A DNA stretch of 8,977 bases, taken from contig JBFHAT010000092.1 in NCBI GenBank assembly GCA_041586155.1, forward strand, positions 1 to 8,977, in the 5' to 3' direction. Both the position numbers and the translations under genes were made by a program. This DNA comes from JBFGJH01 sp041586155 (GTDB lineage Bacteria; Actinomycetota; Acidimicrobiia; Spongiisociales; JAENVV01). Of the stretch, positions 1-6,364 are shown in pieces (within the stretch, counting starts at the first letter, position 1; each line of letters begins with the position of its first letter). A model generated the notes under the pieces. That model was not told where the DNA came from. It made no database searches and was given only the letters and a program-made list of their open reading frames with translations.

Positions 1-267
1 ATGAACCTGCTGACGCCCGACGACCTGACCAATGGGCACCGGGTCGCCGGGACCGGCACGATCCAGCGAGACGGCACCGTGGGTGCGATCGGCGGGGTGC
101 GCCAGAAGGTGTTCGCGGCCCGCCGGGTCGGCGCCGAGTACGTGCTCGTCCCCACCCGCAACTTCGACGACGCGCTGACGGCGGCGGCGGACGAGATCAC
201 GGTCGTCGAGGTAGCGACCATCGACGACGCGCTGGAGTTCCTGGCCGGGCTGGAGCCCGCTGGTTGA
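1..267 (+). CDS. Lon-type (S16) serine protease, C-terminal end only (YlbL-like PDZ/Lon family)
   Basis: This is the last 88 codons of a gene that begins before the window; the ATG at position 1 is probably internal. The residues match the end of the S16 Lon protease fold: the 'TPDDLTNG' and 'GTGTI..DGTVGAIGGV' segments are followed by 'RQKVFAARRVGAEYVLVP'. By alignment with E. coli Lon (GGLKEK, Lys722), Lys36 in 'GGVRQK' should be the catalytic lysine; the partner serine lies upstream of the window. In actinobacteria this C-terminal pattern is typical of membrane-anchored PDZ-Lon proteins of the YlbL type rather than ATP-dependent Lon, but the membrane segment and PDZ domain cannot be seen here, so classical Lon is not excluded. 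It ends in TGA and is followed by about 40 bp before the promoter of the next gene, so the two are probably separate transcription units. Confidence 0.85.
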   Translation: MNLLTPDDLTNGHRVAGTGTIQRDGTVGAIGGVRQKVFAARRVGAEYVLVPTRNFDDALTAAADEITVVEVATIDDALEFLAGLEPAG

Positions 268-306
268 CCCCGGGCGGATGTCCCGCGCGCAACTATTCTC
301 CGCACC

Positions 307-335
307 TTGACGGCTACGCAGAGTAGCGGTACTAT
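307..335 (+). promoter_or_regulatory. Sigma70-type promoter for the DivIVA-like gene
   Basis: A TTGACG box (307-312) and a TACTAT box (330-335) are separated by exactly 17 bp. This fits the TTGACN-17-TANNNT pattern of actinobacterial principal sigma factors. It lies about 80 bp upstream of the DivIVA-like start codon and just after the protease stop codon, which suggests a leader of roughly 70 nt. The call is by pattern only. Confidence 0.6.
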
Positions 336-415
336 CCCGGACGATCCCACCGGAACGCAGCGCGGTCAGGTGGATCTAGGGTTAACGGCGAGACGACCGA
401 GAAAGGGATGGCACG

Positions 416-1150
416 ATGCCGATCAGCGCTCAGGAAGCGCAGGGCTTCCAGTTCGGGGAAGGCCGCAAGGGGTACGAAGAGCGGCAGGTCGAGAGCTTCC
501 GGCAGCGCGTCGTCGAAACGCTGCGCACCTACGAGGCCGAGCTGGCGCGGGCCAACGAATCGATGGCGGAGGTGAAGCGGCGGGTCTCCGAGCTCGAGGA
601 CGCCGAGGAGGCCGTCAAGCGGACGTTCCTCGCCGCCTCCCGCACCAAGAAGGAGATGGAGGAAGAGGCGCGCGCCGCGGCGGAGCGCGTGACCAGCGAG
701 GCCAAGGCCGAAGCCGACCGGGTGACCTCCGAAGCCGCAACTGCGGCCGAGCAAACCCTCGACGAGGCTCGCCGCGAGGCGGACACGATGGTCGCCGACG
801 CCCGGCGCGACGCCGAGTCCCGCCGCTCGGCGGCCGAGGAGGATGCGCGCCGCATGCTGGGCGACGCCCGCCGCAAGGCCGCCGAGGCCGAAGCCCACAC
901 CCAGGCCGAGGTCGAGCGGCTCGAGCGCCGGCTGGCCCAGCTGCGCACGGCGGTCGGCGACCTCGAGCGGCGGCTGAAGACGTTCGCCGAAGGAGCGCTC
1001 GACGAGGTCGCGGTCGTCTCCGGGCTGATCGACCTGGAGGCGCAGGGCCTCGAAGAGATCGATGCCTTCCGCCGGCCCGACCTGGGTGAGGCCGAGCCGT
1101 CTCCCGAGGCGGTCGAGCAGCGGGAGACCACCGACAGCGAGGTGCGCTGA
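416..1150 (+). CDS. DivIVA-like coiled-coil protein
   Basis: The gene encodes 244 residues. The N-terminus (about residues 10-45: 'GFQFGEGRKGYEERQVESF', then QRVVETLRTYE) resembles the DivIVA lipid-binding/dimer domain, whose hallmark is F-x(n)-GY-x-x-x-x-V-x-x-F. Residues of about 40-200 are almost pure charged/alanine-rich coiled coil with recurring EAR, EAD and ARR runs. The tail (about 205-244) is acidic and probably disordered. DivIVA-family proteins are cytoplasmic, bind curved membrane at poles or septa, and organise cell-wall growth; here the exact partner is unknown. The start at 416 is supported by GAAAGGG (401-407) with an 8-nt spacer. An alternative ATG at 408 is out of frame. The GY motif is more divergent than in Wag31-type DivIVA, so this is likely a paralogue or an accessory DivIVA-domain protein rather than the essential wag31 gene. 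Confidence 0.8.
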   Translation: MPISAQEAQGFQFGEGRKGYEERQVESFRQRVVETLRTYEAELARANESMAEVKRRVSELEDAEEAVKRTFLAASRTKKEMEEEARAAAERVTSEAKAEADRVTSEAATAAEQTLDEARREADTMVADARRDAESRRSAAEEDARRMLGDARRKAAEAEAHTQAEVERLERRLAQLRTAVGDLERRLKTFAEGALDEVAVVSGLIDLEAQGLEEIDAFRRPDLGEAEPSPEAVEQRETTDSEVR

Positions 1151-1229
1151 ACGGGTTTGCCAGAAGCCGCCGCCGGGTATCGCTACCCCAGCAATCTGAT
1201 ATCCGGCGAGCAGCGGAAGGAGGCCCAAG

Positions 1230-1295
1230 ATGTACATCGGAGTCGGACTCGGTACCCTGATCCTGATCCTGGTGCTGCTGGCCATCATCTTCTAA
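1230..1295 (+). CDS. 21-residue hydrophobic membrane miniprotein
   Basis: This short ORF reads MYIGVGLGTLI followed by LILVLLAIIF and a TAA stop. It is one continuous hydrophobic helix with no charged residue. It is preceded by GGAAGGAGG (1215-1223), an almost perfect Shine-Dalgarno with a 6-nt spacer, the strongest ribosome binding site in the window. It lies 79 nt after the DivIVA-like stop codon, with no clear promoter between them, and 25 nt before a strong hairpin, so it is probably the last cistron of that transcript. Small hydrophobic proteins of this kind are common and mostly uncharacterised in actinobacteria. I do not assign a family. Membrane insertion is inferred from composition; a link to the DivIVA-like protein rests on position only. 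Confidence 0.7.
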   Translation: MYIGVGLGTLILILVLLAIIF

Positions 1296-1320
1296 GGCCA
1301 CACACCCACAACATTGCACT

Positions 1321-1346
1321 CGACCCGGCGGACCCCCGCCGGGTCG
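1321..1346. terminator. Strong hairpin terminator between convergent genes
   Basis: A perfect 10-bp stem (CGACCCGGCG at 1321-1330 pairs with CGCCGGGTCG at 1337-1346) encloses a 6-nt loop. No T-tract follows on either side, as is usual for GC-rich actinobacterial terminators. It sits 25 bp after the miniprotein stop codon and 50 bp from the stop of the minus-strand gene ending at 1397, so it can serve both directions. Confidence 0.75.
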
Positions 1347-1396
1347 TGCGCGTCACGGGCTATCTGGACTCAGCGCCGCCGGCCGATGCGGACGTT

Positions 1397-1723
1397 TCAG
1401 CCGATCAGCTCGGCGGCGTTCGCGTTGTCGGCCGCCCACCTGCGCTGATCGGCGAGGTACTCGGCGGCCCGCTCGCCGGGATGGTCGGCGGCCCATGCCT
1501 CGGCCGACGCCAGGATGCGCGCCTGATAGTCGTGCCAATCGGCGGGCGTCGTGTCGACGAGGCCGACCGGCTCGAGCACCTCGCCGAGCGCGTCGCTCGA
1601 CAGCGGGTTCATGATCTGCATGAGGTGGTGAAGCGCCTCGAAACGCTCGAACGCCTCCCAGACGACCACGACGTCGACGCCGGGTTGGACGCGGACCGAC
1701 GGCGCCAGCGGCGGGCGGGGCAT
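1397..1723 (-). CDS. Conserved-looking hypothetical protein, 108 aa
   Basis: I do not recognise this protein with confidence. The reading frame extends much further upstream, but only the part from the ATG at 1723 looks coding: almost every third codon base is G or C, and the composition becomes globular (hydrophobic core 'VDVVVVWEAFERFEALHH', then 'SSDALGEVLEPVGLVD' and a Trp/Ala/Glu-rich helical tail). Upstream of 1723 the same frame becomes Arg/Pro-rich and shadow-like. The ribosome site is weak (AAGGT about 10 nt before the ATG). The 'lssdaLgevLepvGLvd...W.dY' pattern faintly recalls the C-terminal part of some SAM-dependent methyltransferases, but the SAM-binding motifs are absent, so it would be only a C-terminal fragment if so. 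It converges on the divIVA-like unit. Confidence 0.65.
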   Translation of the reverse strand: MPRPPLAPSVRVQPGVDVVVVWEAFERFEALHHLMQIMNPLSSDALGEVLEPVGLVDTTPADWHDYQARILASAEAWAADHPGERAAEYLADQRRWAADNANAAELIG

Positions 1724-1785
1724 GCGGGGTAGGACCTTAGGGGGCGCCGGGCACGTGTTGCTACGGGCTGCGCCTCGCTCGGCCG

Positions 1786-1980
1786 TCAGTCGGGAGGCGC
1801 GGCCGCCGGGCCGATCTCGCCGGCTTCGGGAACGGCCATCGACTCGGCGCCCGGTCCGGCCGGCCGGTCGGCCTTGGCTTCGTCGTCGCGAGTATGGGGC
1901 TGCGGATCGCGGTGGTAGCCGCCGTCGCTGCCCGCCCGGTCGTCTTGGTCGTGACGATTGGCGTCGTGGATGTCGAACAT
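1786..1980 (-). CDS. Small hydrophilic hypothetical protein, 64 aa
   Basis: The frame from the ATG at 1980 encodes a very polar protein that opens MFDIHDANRHDQDDRAG, is rich in Asp, His, Gly and Pro, and has no hydrophobic segment. Codon third positions are about 80% G/C, while second positions are A-rich, the pattern of a real GC-rich gene. No Shine-Dalgarno is visible before 1980, so translation could start further upstream in the same open frame (to about 2175), which contains a 'CPPGC' pair. It lies about 60 bp upstream of the 108-aa gene in the same direction, and they may be cotranscribed. It is probably disordered; no family is recognised, and a non-coding explanation remains possible. 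Confidence 0.4.
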   Translation of the reverse strand: MFDIHDANRHDQDDRAGSDGGYHRDPQPHTRDDEAKADRPAGPGAESMAVPEAGEIGPAAAPPD

Positions 1981-2361
1981 GGAGCCGCGGGTACCCGAAC
2001 AGCCGGGCGGGCAAACGACCGGGAGCCAGCTCTGCACGCTGGCCGGCCCCACGAGCGGCGGACGGGTCGGCTTCGGTGTTGCGAGCCCGCTGGCGAGTTC
2101 CGACGCGCTGACGAAGGCGACCTGTTGGCGAGGGCGAGTCAGCCAAGGGTTCACAGAACGCCCCGCTGACCTCAACCGATCAACGCAACACGGCGAGGGG
2201 AGAGTAGATCACGACGGTCGGTGACATTGCTCATGTCGGCACGACGAGCTCTGGGATCCGAGGCTCGACCTGGGCAGCGCTCGTGGGTGATCGTCGATGT
2301 CAGCGTCGGTGCCTGGCGCGTCAGCGGCCCCGGGCAGACCCGCGCACCGAGAGGCCGACCG
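1981..2361. other. Stretch without a convincing gene; contains the downstream flank of the IS30 remnant
   Basis: Open frames exist on both strands but have Arg/Pro/Ser-rich shadow-like translations and no ribosome sites. The right-hand half (about 2166-2361) probably belongs to the IS30-type element, lying between the transposase stop codon and a candidate element end. The left-hand half may include an N-terminal extension of the 64-aa minus-strand ORF. Confidence 0.4.
2166..2191 (-). repeat. Candidate terminal inverted repeat of the IS30-type element (single end)
   Basis: Read on the minus strand, this segment begins GTGTTGCGTTGATCGGTTGA, about 170 bp after the transposase stop codon. Its GTGTTGC...GGTTGAG pattern resembles what I recall of ends of actinobacterial IS30-type elements. 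No matching opposite end was found on the other side, consistent with truncation. This is pattern memory, not an alignment. Confidence 0.3.
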
Positions 2362-2616
2362 TCAGGTCGAGGACGTCGCAGCAGTGCCAGACGCGGCTTC
2401 GAGGGCTTGGCGAGGTGTTCGCCACCCGAGAACTCGTCGCGGCCGGTTGTTGAGGGAGGCGGCGATGGCGTCGAAGTCCTGCTGGGTGAGGGCGTAGAGG
2501 TCGGTCCGGCGGGGCAGGTACTGGCGGAGGAGCCCGTTGGTGTTCTCGTTGGTGCCGCGCTGCCACGGGCTCCTCGGATCGCACAGGTAGACATCGAGCC
2601 CGGTCTGGTGGCAGAG
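2362..2616 (-). pseudogene. IS30-family transposase, C-terminal remnant
   Basis: About 80 codons of the transposase C-terminus remain. The 'VYLCDPRSPWQRGTNENTNG' block followed by 'LLRQYLPRRTDL', and the later 'NNRPRRVLGWRTP', are diagnostic of IS30 transposases. The Glu in NENTNG is the last residue of the DDE catalytic triad. The first two Asp residues and the N-terminal helix-turn-helix are missing: upstream of about 2616 the frame continues but stops resembling transposase, and no other frame carries the missing part. A full-length protein would be roughly 350-400 residues. The protein ends 'SGTAATSST', somewhat like the usual short IS30 tail. It cannot be active and marks an old insertion next to the TIR gene. 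Confidence 0.85.
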
Positions 2617-2771
2617 TTGTTGGTCAGGATCGCTTCTACGGCCCGGCTCACCGTTGGGTCGTCCGACGCACCGTCGCCTCACGGGCCGATCGCGTACGGT
2701 TGATGACACGCTGAGTGGTGCCCGGCCCCTGGTGAGCGCCAGCCGCCACTGGTGTTGTCGATCGGGGGAGG

Positions 2772-2787
2772 ACCCATGTCCATGGGT
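2772..2787. repeat. Perfect inverted repeat, 7-bp arms with 2-bp centre
   Basis: ACCCATG (2772-2778) and CATGGGT (2781-2787) flank TC. The site lies in the junction between the IS30 remnant and the recombinase-like fragment. Such a compact dyad could be a protein-binding site, for example an operator or recombinase site, but no function is shown. Confidence 0.35.
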
Positions 2788-2806
2788 GCTGCCGATCGTT
2801 TCCGAC

Positions 2807-2953
2807 GTCGAGGTGGACCTGCGGCTTGCCGTGACGGCTACGGCCTTCTTGGCCACGTCGGGCTTTACGGCCACCACCCGGCGGGTCTATCGGCGCACCC
2901 TCGACGCCCTGGTCGCCGACCTCGAGCCCGATGTCGCCGTCGACCAGGCCGCG
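2807..2953 (+). pseudogene. Tyrosine recombinase/integrase N-terminal fragment
   Basis: In the frame that later becomes the TIR gene, the translation 'AFLATSGFTATTRRVYRRTL' followed by DALVADLEPDVAVDQ matches the start of the SAM-like core-binding domain of tyrosine recombinases (pattern aFLas...T.raYrrtL..l...l). Only this first helix-pair is recognisable; after about 2953 the expected continuation is absent and no catalytic Arg/His/Tyr region exists in the window. No proper start codon or ribosome site is seen at its beginning. It therefore looks like a scrap of a phage- or transposon-type integrase. The open frame runs unbroken into the TIR gene, so a TIR protein with an N-terminal extension cannot be fully excluded. 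Confidence 0.45.
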
Positions 2954-3154
2954 CTGCCGCTGCTCGAGACGGTCGCCGTCCGCAACCTCCGCTCTGCCGA
3001 GCGGCTGCACCGGCTGGCGCTCGCTGAGCCGGCTGTTGGCGAGCACCCTGCCGTCCGAGACGTGCCGGCGACCATCGTGAGTGAGGCTGCGATCGGGGCG
3101 GCTAACGGTACCGACGAGCGATGGGCCGGTCGGTTACGGTTGGCGGGGGATTCG

Positions 3155-6100
3155 ATGAAGTACGACGCGTTTATCTCGTACAGCCATGCGGCGGACGGAG
3201 AGCTCGCACCGAAGCTTCGCAACGGGCTCCAGCAGTTCGCGCGCAAATGGAACGAGCTTCGGGCATTGCGCGTCTTCCACGATCAGACCGGCCTGACGCT
3301 AACCGAGAATCTGTGGGCGGGGATTCAGAGGGCGCTCGACGACAGCCGCCATTTCGTGCTGCTGGCGTCTCCGCGGGCAGCCGACTCCTCATGGGTGAAT
3401 CGGGAACTGGCTCGGTGGAAGGCCCGGGAGCCGAGGGTCCCGATCTTCCTGGTCCTGACCGACGGTGAGCTCGTGTGGGATACGGCGACTGGAGACTTCG
3501 ATGCCAAGCAGTCGACGGCACTCCCGGACGAGTTGGCGGGGGTGTTCGACGAAGAGCCCCAGATCCTCGACATGCTGTGGGCACAGGACGCCGGCCAGCT
3601 CGATCTACGGAACGGCAAGTTTCGGAGCGCCGTTGCGGACTTGGCCGCCCCGATACACGGCATCGACCGGGACGAGATCGAAGGCGAGGACGTCCGCCGG
3701 CACAAGAAAGCGAAGGTCCTGCGCCGCTTCGCCATCGGCGCGCTGGCTACGTTGACCGCAGTGGCGATCGTCGTCAGTGTCGTCGCCGTGGTCTTCCAAC
3801 GAACAGCCGCCCGCAACGCCGCTGAGGCCCGGTCGCAGACGGAGCTGGCGAGAGAACAGACCGCTGCTGCAGAGAAGCTGGCCCGTGACGCACGGTCTGG
3901 GGAGCTCGCGCTCCTGTCCGGCCTGGCTCTCGAACGCACACCGGGCCTTGCCACGCTGCTGGCGGTCGAGGCTGCCAGGGTGACCACGTCCGCGGGCGAC
4001 GGCCTGACCCCGGGCGCGGTTCGCGCCCTCCGGGAAGCGGCCGCATCCCCGTGGCGGGCCAGCCTCGCACACGTCGACACCGTGGCCTCGGCGCGCTTCA
4101 GCCCCGACGGCAGCCGCGTGGTGACCGCTAGCGCTGACGGGACTGCGAAGGTCTGGGAGTCCACGGGAGCGCTGTTGGCGAGCCTGGAGCACGATGCCGG
4201 ATCCCGGGTGACGTCCGCCCGGTTCAGCCCGGACGGCTCCCTGATCGTCACGGCAGGCGGGGACGGTCGCGCGAGGCTCTGGGACCCCGCTGACGGAGAG
4301 CAGGCGGTGGAGGTGCTCGACCGCGATTGCCCGGTCCGCGACGCGATGTTCAGCCCGAACGGCTCGCGGATCGTGACCGTTTGCAGCGAAGCAGCCTTCC
4401 TGTGGGACAGCGTTGGTTCGTTCGTCGGGGACCTCGGCCGGATCGACTTCCTCACGACCGCCACCTTCAGCCCGGACGGGTCGTTGATCGTGGTCAGGAT
4501 CGAGGGCGCGGCTCGGGTATGGGATTCGTCGGGAGGGGAAGTTGCGGTGTTGACCCACGACGCGCCCGATCACCTGGCGGACACCGTCTGGTCCGCCGAG
4601 TTCAGCCCCGACGGCAGGAGGATCGTCACCACCGGCAACGACGACTTCGTGAAGGTGTGGACTGCGACAGGACGCCTCATGCGGGAGGCCGAGCAGTACC
4701 GCGTGCGATCGGCATCGTTCAGCCCGGACGGAACGCTCGTCGCGACTGGGGGCGAGGGGAACGACGCCCATGTCTGGGACGACGATCTGAATCTCGTCGC
4801 CACCCTCGATCACAGCGACGGCCTGGGACCGACGGGAGCGCTGTGGAGCCCGGCCGGCGACCGCATCCTCACGAGCGGATCGGGAGACCTGAAGCTCTGG
4901 CACGCCGACGGCGAGCCGGTGGCCACCCTCCCGGACTCCGGGTTCTTCCCCCGCTTCAGCCTCGACGGGACGCGCATCATCGTCGACCGGAACGACACGG
5001 CCCGCGTGTTCCTGGCCCGCAACGGGACCCCGGTGGGCACGTTCCGCCACACGGGGAACGTTTCGTTTGCCGACTTCAGCAGGGACGGGACCGCCATCGT
5101 CACCGCCAGCCGCGATGGCACTGCCCGGGTGTGGGCAACCCCGGCCGCGCTGGACCACGACGCGATCTCGGCCGAGTTCAGCCCGGACGGCGATCGCGTC
5201 CTCACCGCTGGTGCGGATGACGCCGCCCGCGTGTGGGACGTGTCCGGAAGGCTCGTGGCCGAGTTGGCGCCGGGCTCGGACGAGCTGGCCGGGCTCCCCG
5301 GGGGAGGCTCGGGTCTCGCGAGTGCGGAGTTCAGCCCGGATGGCTCACAGATCCTGACCGCCGCCGTCGACGCCACCACGGGCTACGCCTTTCTGTGGGA
5401 CTACGAAGGAGGCCGGGTGGTCGCTGCCTACGTCCACCCGCCCCGGGTCGATGTGTTCTCGGCCGGCTTCGGGCCGGACGGGAACACCGTTGTCACGGAC
5501 GGGGCGAGCGGAACGATCACCTGGTTGCTCGACGGGACCCAGGTCAGTCGGGACTGGGCACGCCACGGCATCCCAGGTCCCGATGGCTCCCACGCCTTGC
5601 GCGTTCGGGAGGGGGAGGTCGAGGTGACGGATGTGGGAGGGAACATCGTGGCGCTGTTCAAGCACGGCTCCTCTCGACCTTCGGCGCATTTCAGCCCGGA
5701 CGGCTCGCGTGTCCTTACGTTTGCGGGCGATCCCGGCGAGCGGGAGGCGAAGATCTGGGATCTGGACGGGGGCGTTCTGTCGCTCCCGCACCCGCAGAAT
5801 GTGGAGTGGGCGCGGTTCACGGAGGGCGGCGCCCGGGTGCTGACGAGCAGCGGGAACAGTGCGTTCCTCTGGGACGAAGGGGGGACTCGGTTCGCTTCGT
5901 TCGTGCACAGCGACACCGTGGAGTCGGCGGAGTTCAGCCCCGAAGGGACCCAGATCATCACTGCGAGCCAGGACGGCACCGCGAAGGTGTGGGACGTGGG
6001 CGGGGAGCTGCTCGGCACGCTGCCGCACCTCAGGCCTCTGCGAAGGGCGTCGTTCAACTCTTCGGGGACGCACATCCTGACCGTCGACAGCTTCGGTCTG

Positions 6101-6250
6101 GCAGTGGTTTGGGAGTGGTTGGAGCCCGGCGCCGCGCTGGGCGAGGCGACCCGCCGGCTGGGGAATCGTCGCTTCACCGAGTCCGAGTGCGAGCAGTACC
6201 GGATCGACCCGTGTGCATCGGAGGAGTCGCCCGGCCAAGCGCCCGACTGA
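3155..6250 (+). CDS. TIR-transmembrane-WD40 repeat protein, 1031 aa
   Basis: Residues 1 to about 170 form a TIR (TIR_2-type) domain: it opens MKYDAFISYSHAADGELAPK, followed by 'RVFHDQTGL', 'FVLLASPRAADSSWVNRELA' and 'VPIFLVL'. Glu84 in WVNRE aligns with the catalytic Glu of NAD+-cleaving TIR domains such as SARM1. A basic stretch (181-191, RRHKKAKVLRR) precedes one hydrophobic helix (about 192-214), then a charged, probably coiled-coil linker (about 216-250) and an Ala/Leu helical region. From about residue 313 there are roughly 17 WD40 blades with FSPDG and VW/LWD signatures, enough for two propellers. The C-terminus ends with the 'FTESECEQYRIDPC' motif common in actinobacterial WD40 proteins. 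The start at 3155 is chosen because the TIR fold begins there, with GGGGGA (3145-3150) before it; the frame is open back to 2654. Role inferred: a membrane-bound sensor/effector, possibly phage defence; this is not shown by sequence. Confidence 0.9.
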   Translation: MKYDAFISYSHAADGELAPKLRNGLQQFARKWNELRALRVFHDQTGLTLTENLWAGIQRALDDSRHFVLLASPRAADSSWVNRELARWKAREPRVPIFLVLTDGELVWDTATGDFDAKQSTALPDELAGVFDEEPQILDMLWAQDAGQLDLRNGKFRSAVADLAAPIHGIDRDEIEGEDVRRHKKAKVLRRFAIGALATLTAVAIVVSVVAVVFQRTAARNAAEARSQTELAREQTAAAEKLARDARSGELALLSGLALERTPGLATLLAVEAARVTTSAGDGLTPGAVRALREAAASPWRASLAHVDTVASARFSPDGSRVVTASADGTAKVWESTGALLASLEHDAGSRVTSARFSPDGSLIVTAGGDGRARLWDPADGEQAVEVLDRDCPVRDAMFSPNGSRIVTVCSEAAFLWDSVGSFVGDLGRIDFLTTATFSPDGSLIVVRIEGAARVWDSSGGEVAVLTHDAPDHLADTVWSAEFSPDGRRIVTTGNDDFVKVWTATGRLMREAEQYRVRSASFSPDGTLVATGGEGNDAHVWDDDLNLVATLDHSDGLGPTGALWSPAGDRILTSGSGDLKLWHADGEPVATLPDSGFFPRFSLDGTRIIVDRNDTARVFLARNGTPVGTFRHTGNVSFADFSRDGTAIVTASRDGTARVWATPAALDHDAISAEFSPDGDRVLTAGADDAARVWDVSGRLVAELAPGSDELAGLPGGGSGLASAEFSPDGSQILTAAVDATTGYAFLWDYEGGRVVAAYVHPPRVDVFSAGFGPDGNTVVTDGASGTITWLLDGTQVSRDWARHGIPGPDGSHALRVREGEVEVTDVGGNIVALFKHGSSRPSAHFSPDGSRVLTFAGDPGEREAKIWDLDGGVLSLPHPQNVEWARFTEGGARVLTSSGNSAFLWDEGGTRFASFVHSDTVESAEFSPEGTQIITASQDGTAKVWDVGGELLGTLPHLRPLRRASFNSSGTHILTVDSFGLAVVWEWLEPGAALGEATRRLGNRRFTESECEQYRIDPCASEESPGQAPD
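4090..6120 (+). repeat. Tandem degenerate WD40-coding repeats (about 17 units)
   Basis: Units of roughly 100-150 bp each carry a near-identical core of the TTCAGCCCGGACGG type (encoding FSPDG), followed by a T-A/G-S/G-D segment and a tryptophan codon (VW or LWD). The cores recur from 4090 to about 6060. Most units are regular. Units around 5470-5640 are degenerate: FGPDG and 'IPGPDG' replace FSPDG and the tryptophan motif is weakened. The repeats are protein-coding, not an intergenic array. Confidence 0.85.
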
Positions 6251-6273
6251 GCCCCGACCCTCGCCAGCCGACG

Positions 6274-6315
6274 CTCGTGGAACAACGACGCGCCTTCGGG
6301 CCAATCATCCACGAG
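6274..6315 (+). terminator. Hairpin after the TIR-WD40 gene
   Basis: CTCGTGGA (6274-6281) pairs perfectly with TCCACGAG (6308-6315). Inside the loop a second small stem, GCC-TTCG-GGC (6292-6301), carries a C(UUCG)G tetraloop. It starts 23 bp after the TIR-WD40 stop codon and lies before the ISL3 remnant. There is no T-tract, so the terminator role is plausible but unproven. Confidence 0.45.
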
Positions 6316-6364
6316 GACGCGGCTTGGGAGGGCACGTGCGGAGACTGGCTCGGTTGTTGAGACT

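Noticed and set aside
268..300. Possible terminator after the Lon-type protease gene
   Set aside because: Only a 4-bp CGGG/CCCG stem is visible, with no further support.
332..1319. Long minus-strand and alternate plus-strand frames across the DivIVA-like gene
   Set aside because: They are GC-rich shadows; the plus-strand 416-1150 frame has the DivIVA motif, coiled coil, ribosome site and promoter.
2172..2651. 159-codon minus-strand frame over the IS30 remnant
   Set aside because: The IS30 motifs are in a different frame (2362-2616); this frame has low-complexity Ser/Thr/Pro sequence.
3605..5158. Long minus-strand open frame of 517 codons opposite the TIR-WD40 gene
   Set aside because: It is the antisense of the WD40 repeats; its periodic composition mirrors the FSPDG units, and there is no recognisable domain.
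4090..6060. Regularly recurring near-identical 14-mers that could suggest a CRISPR-like or satellite array
   Set aside because: They are in-frame codons for the WD40 FSPDG motif within one long gene, with degenerate spacing and sequence.
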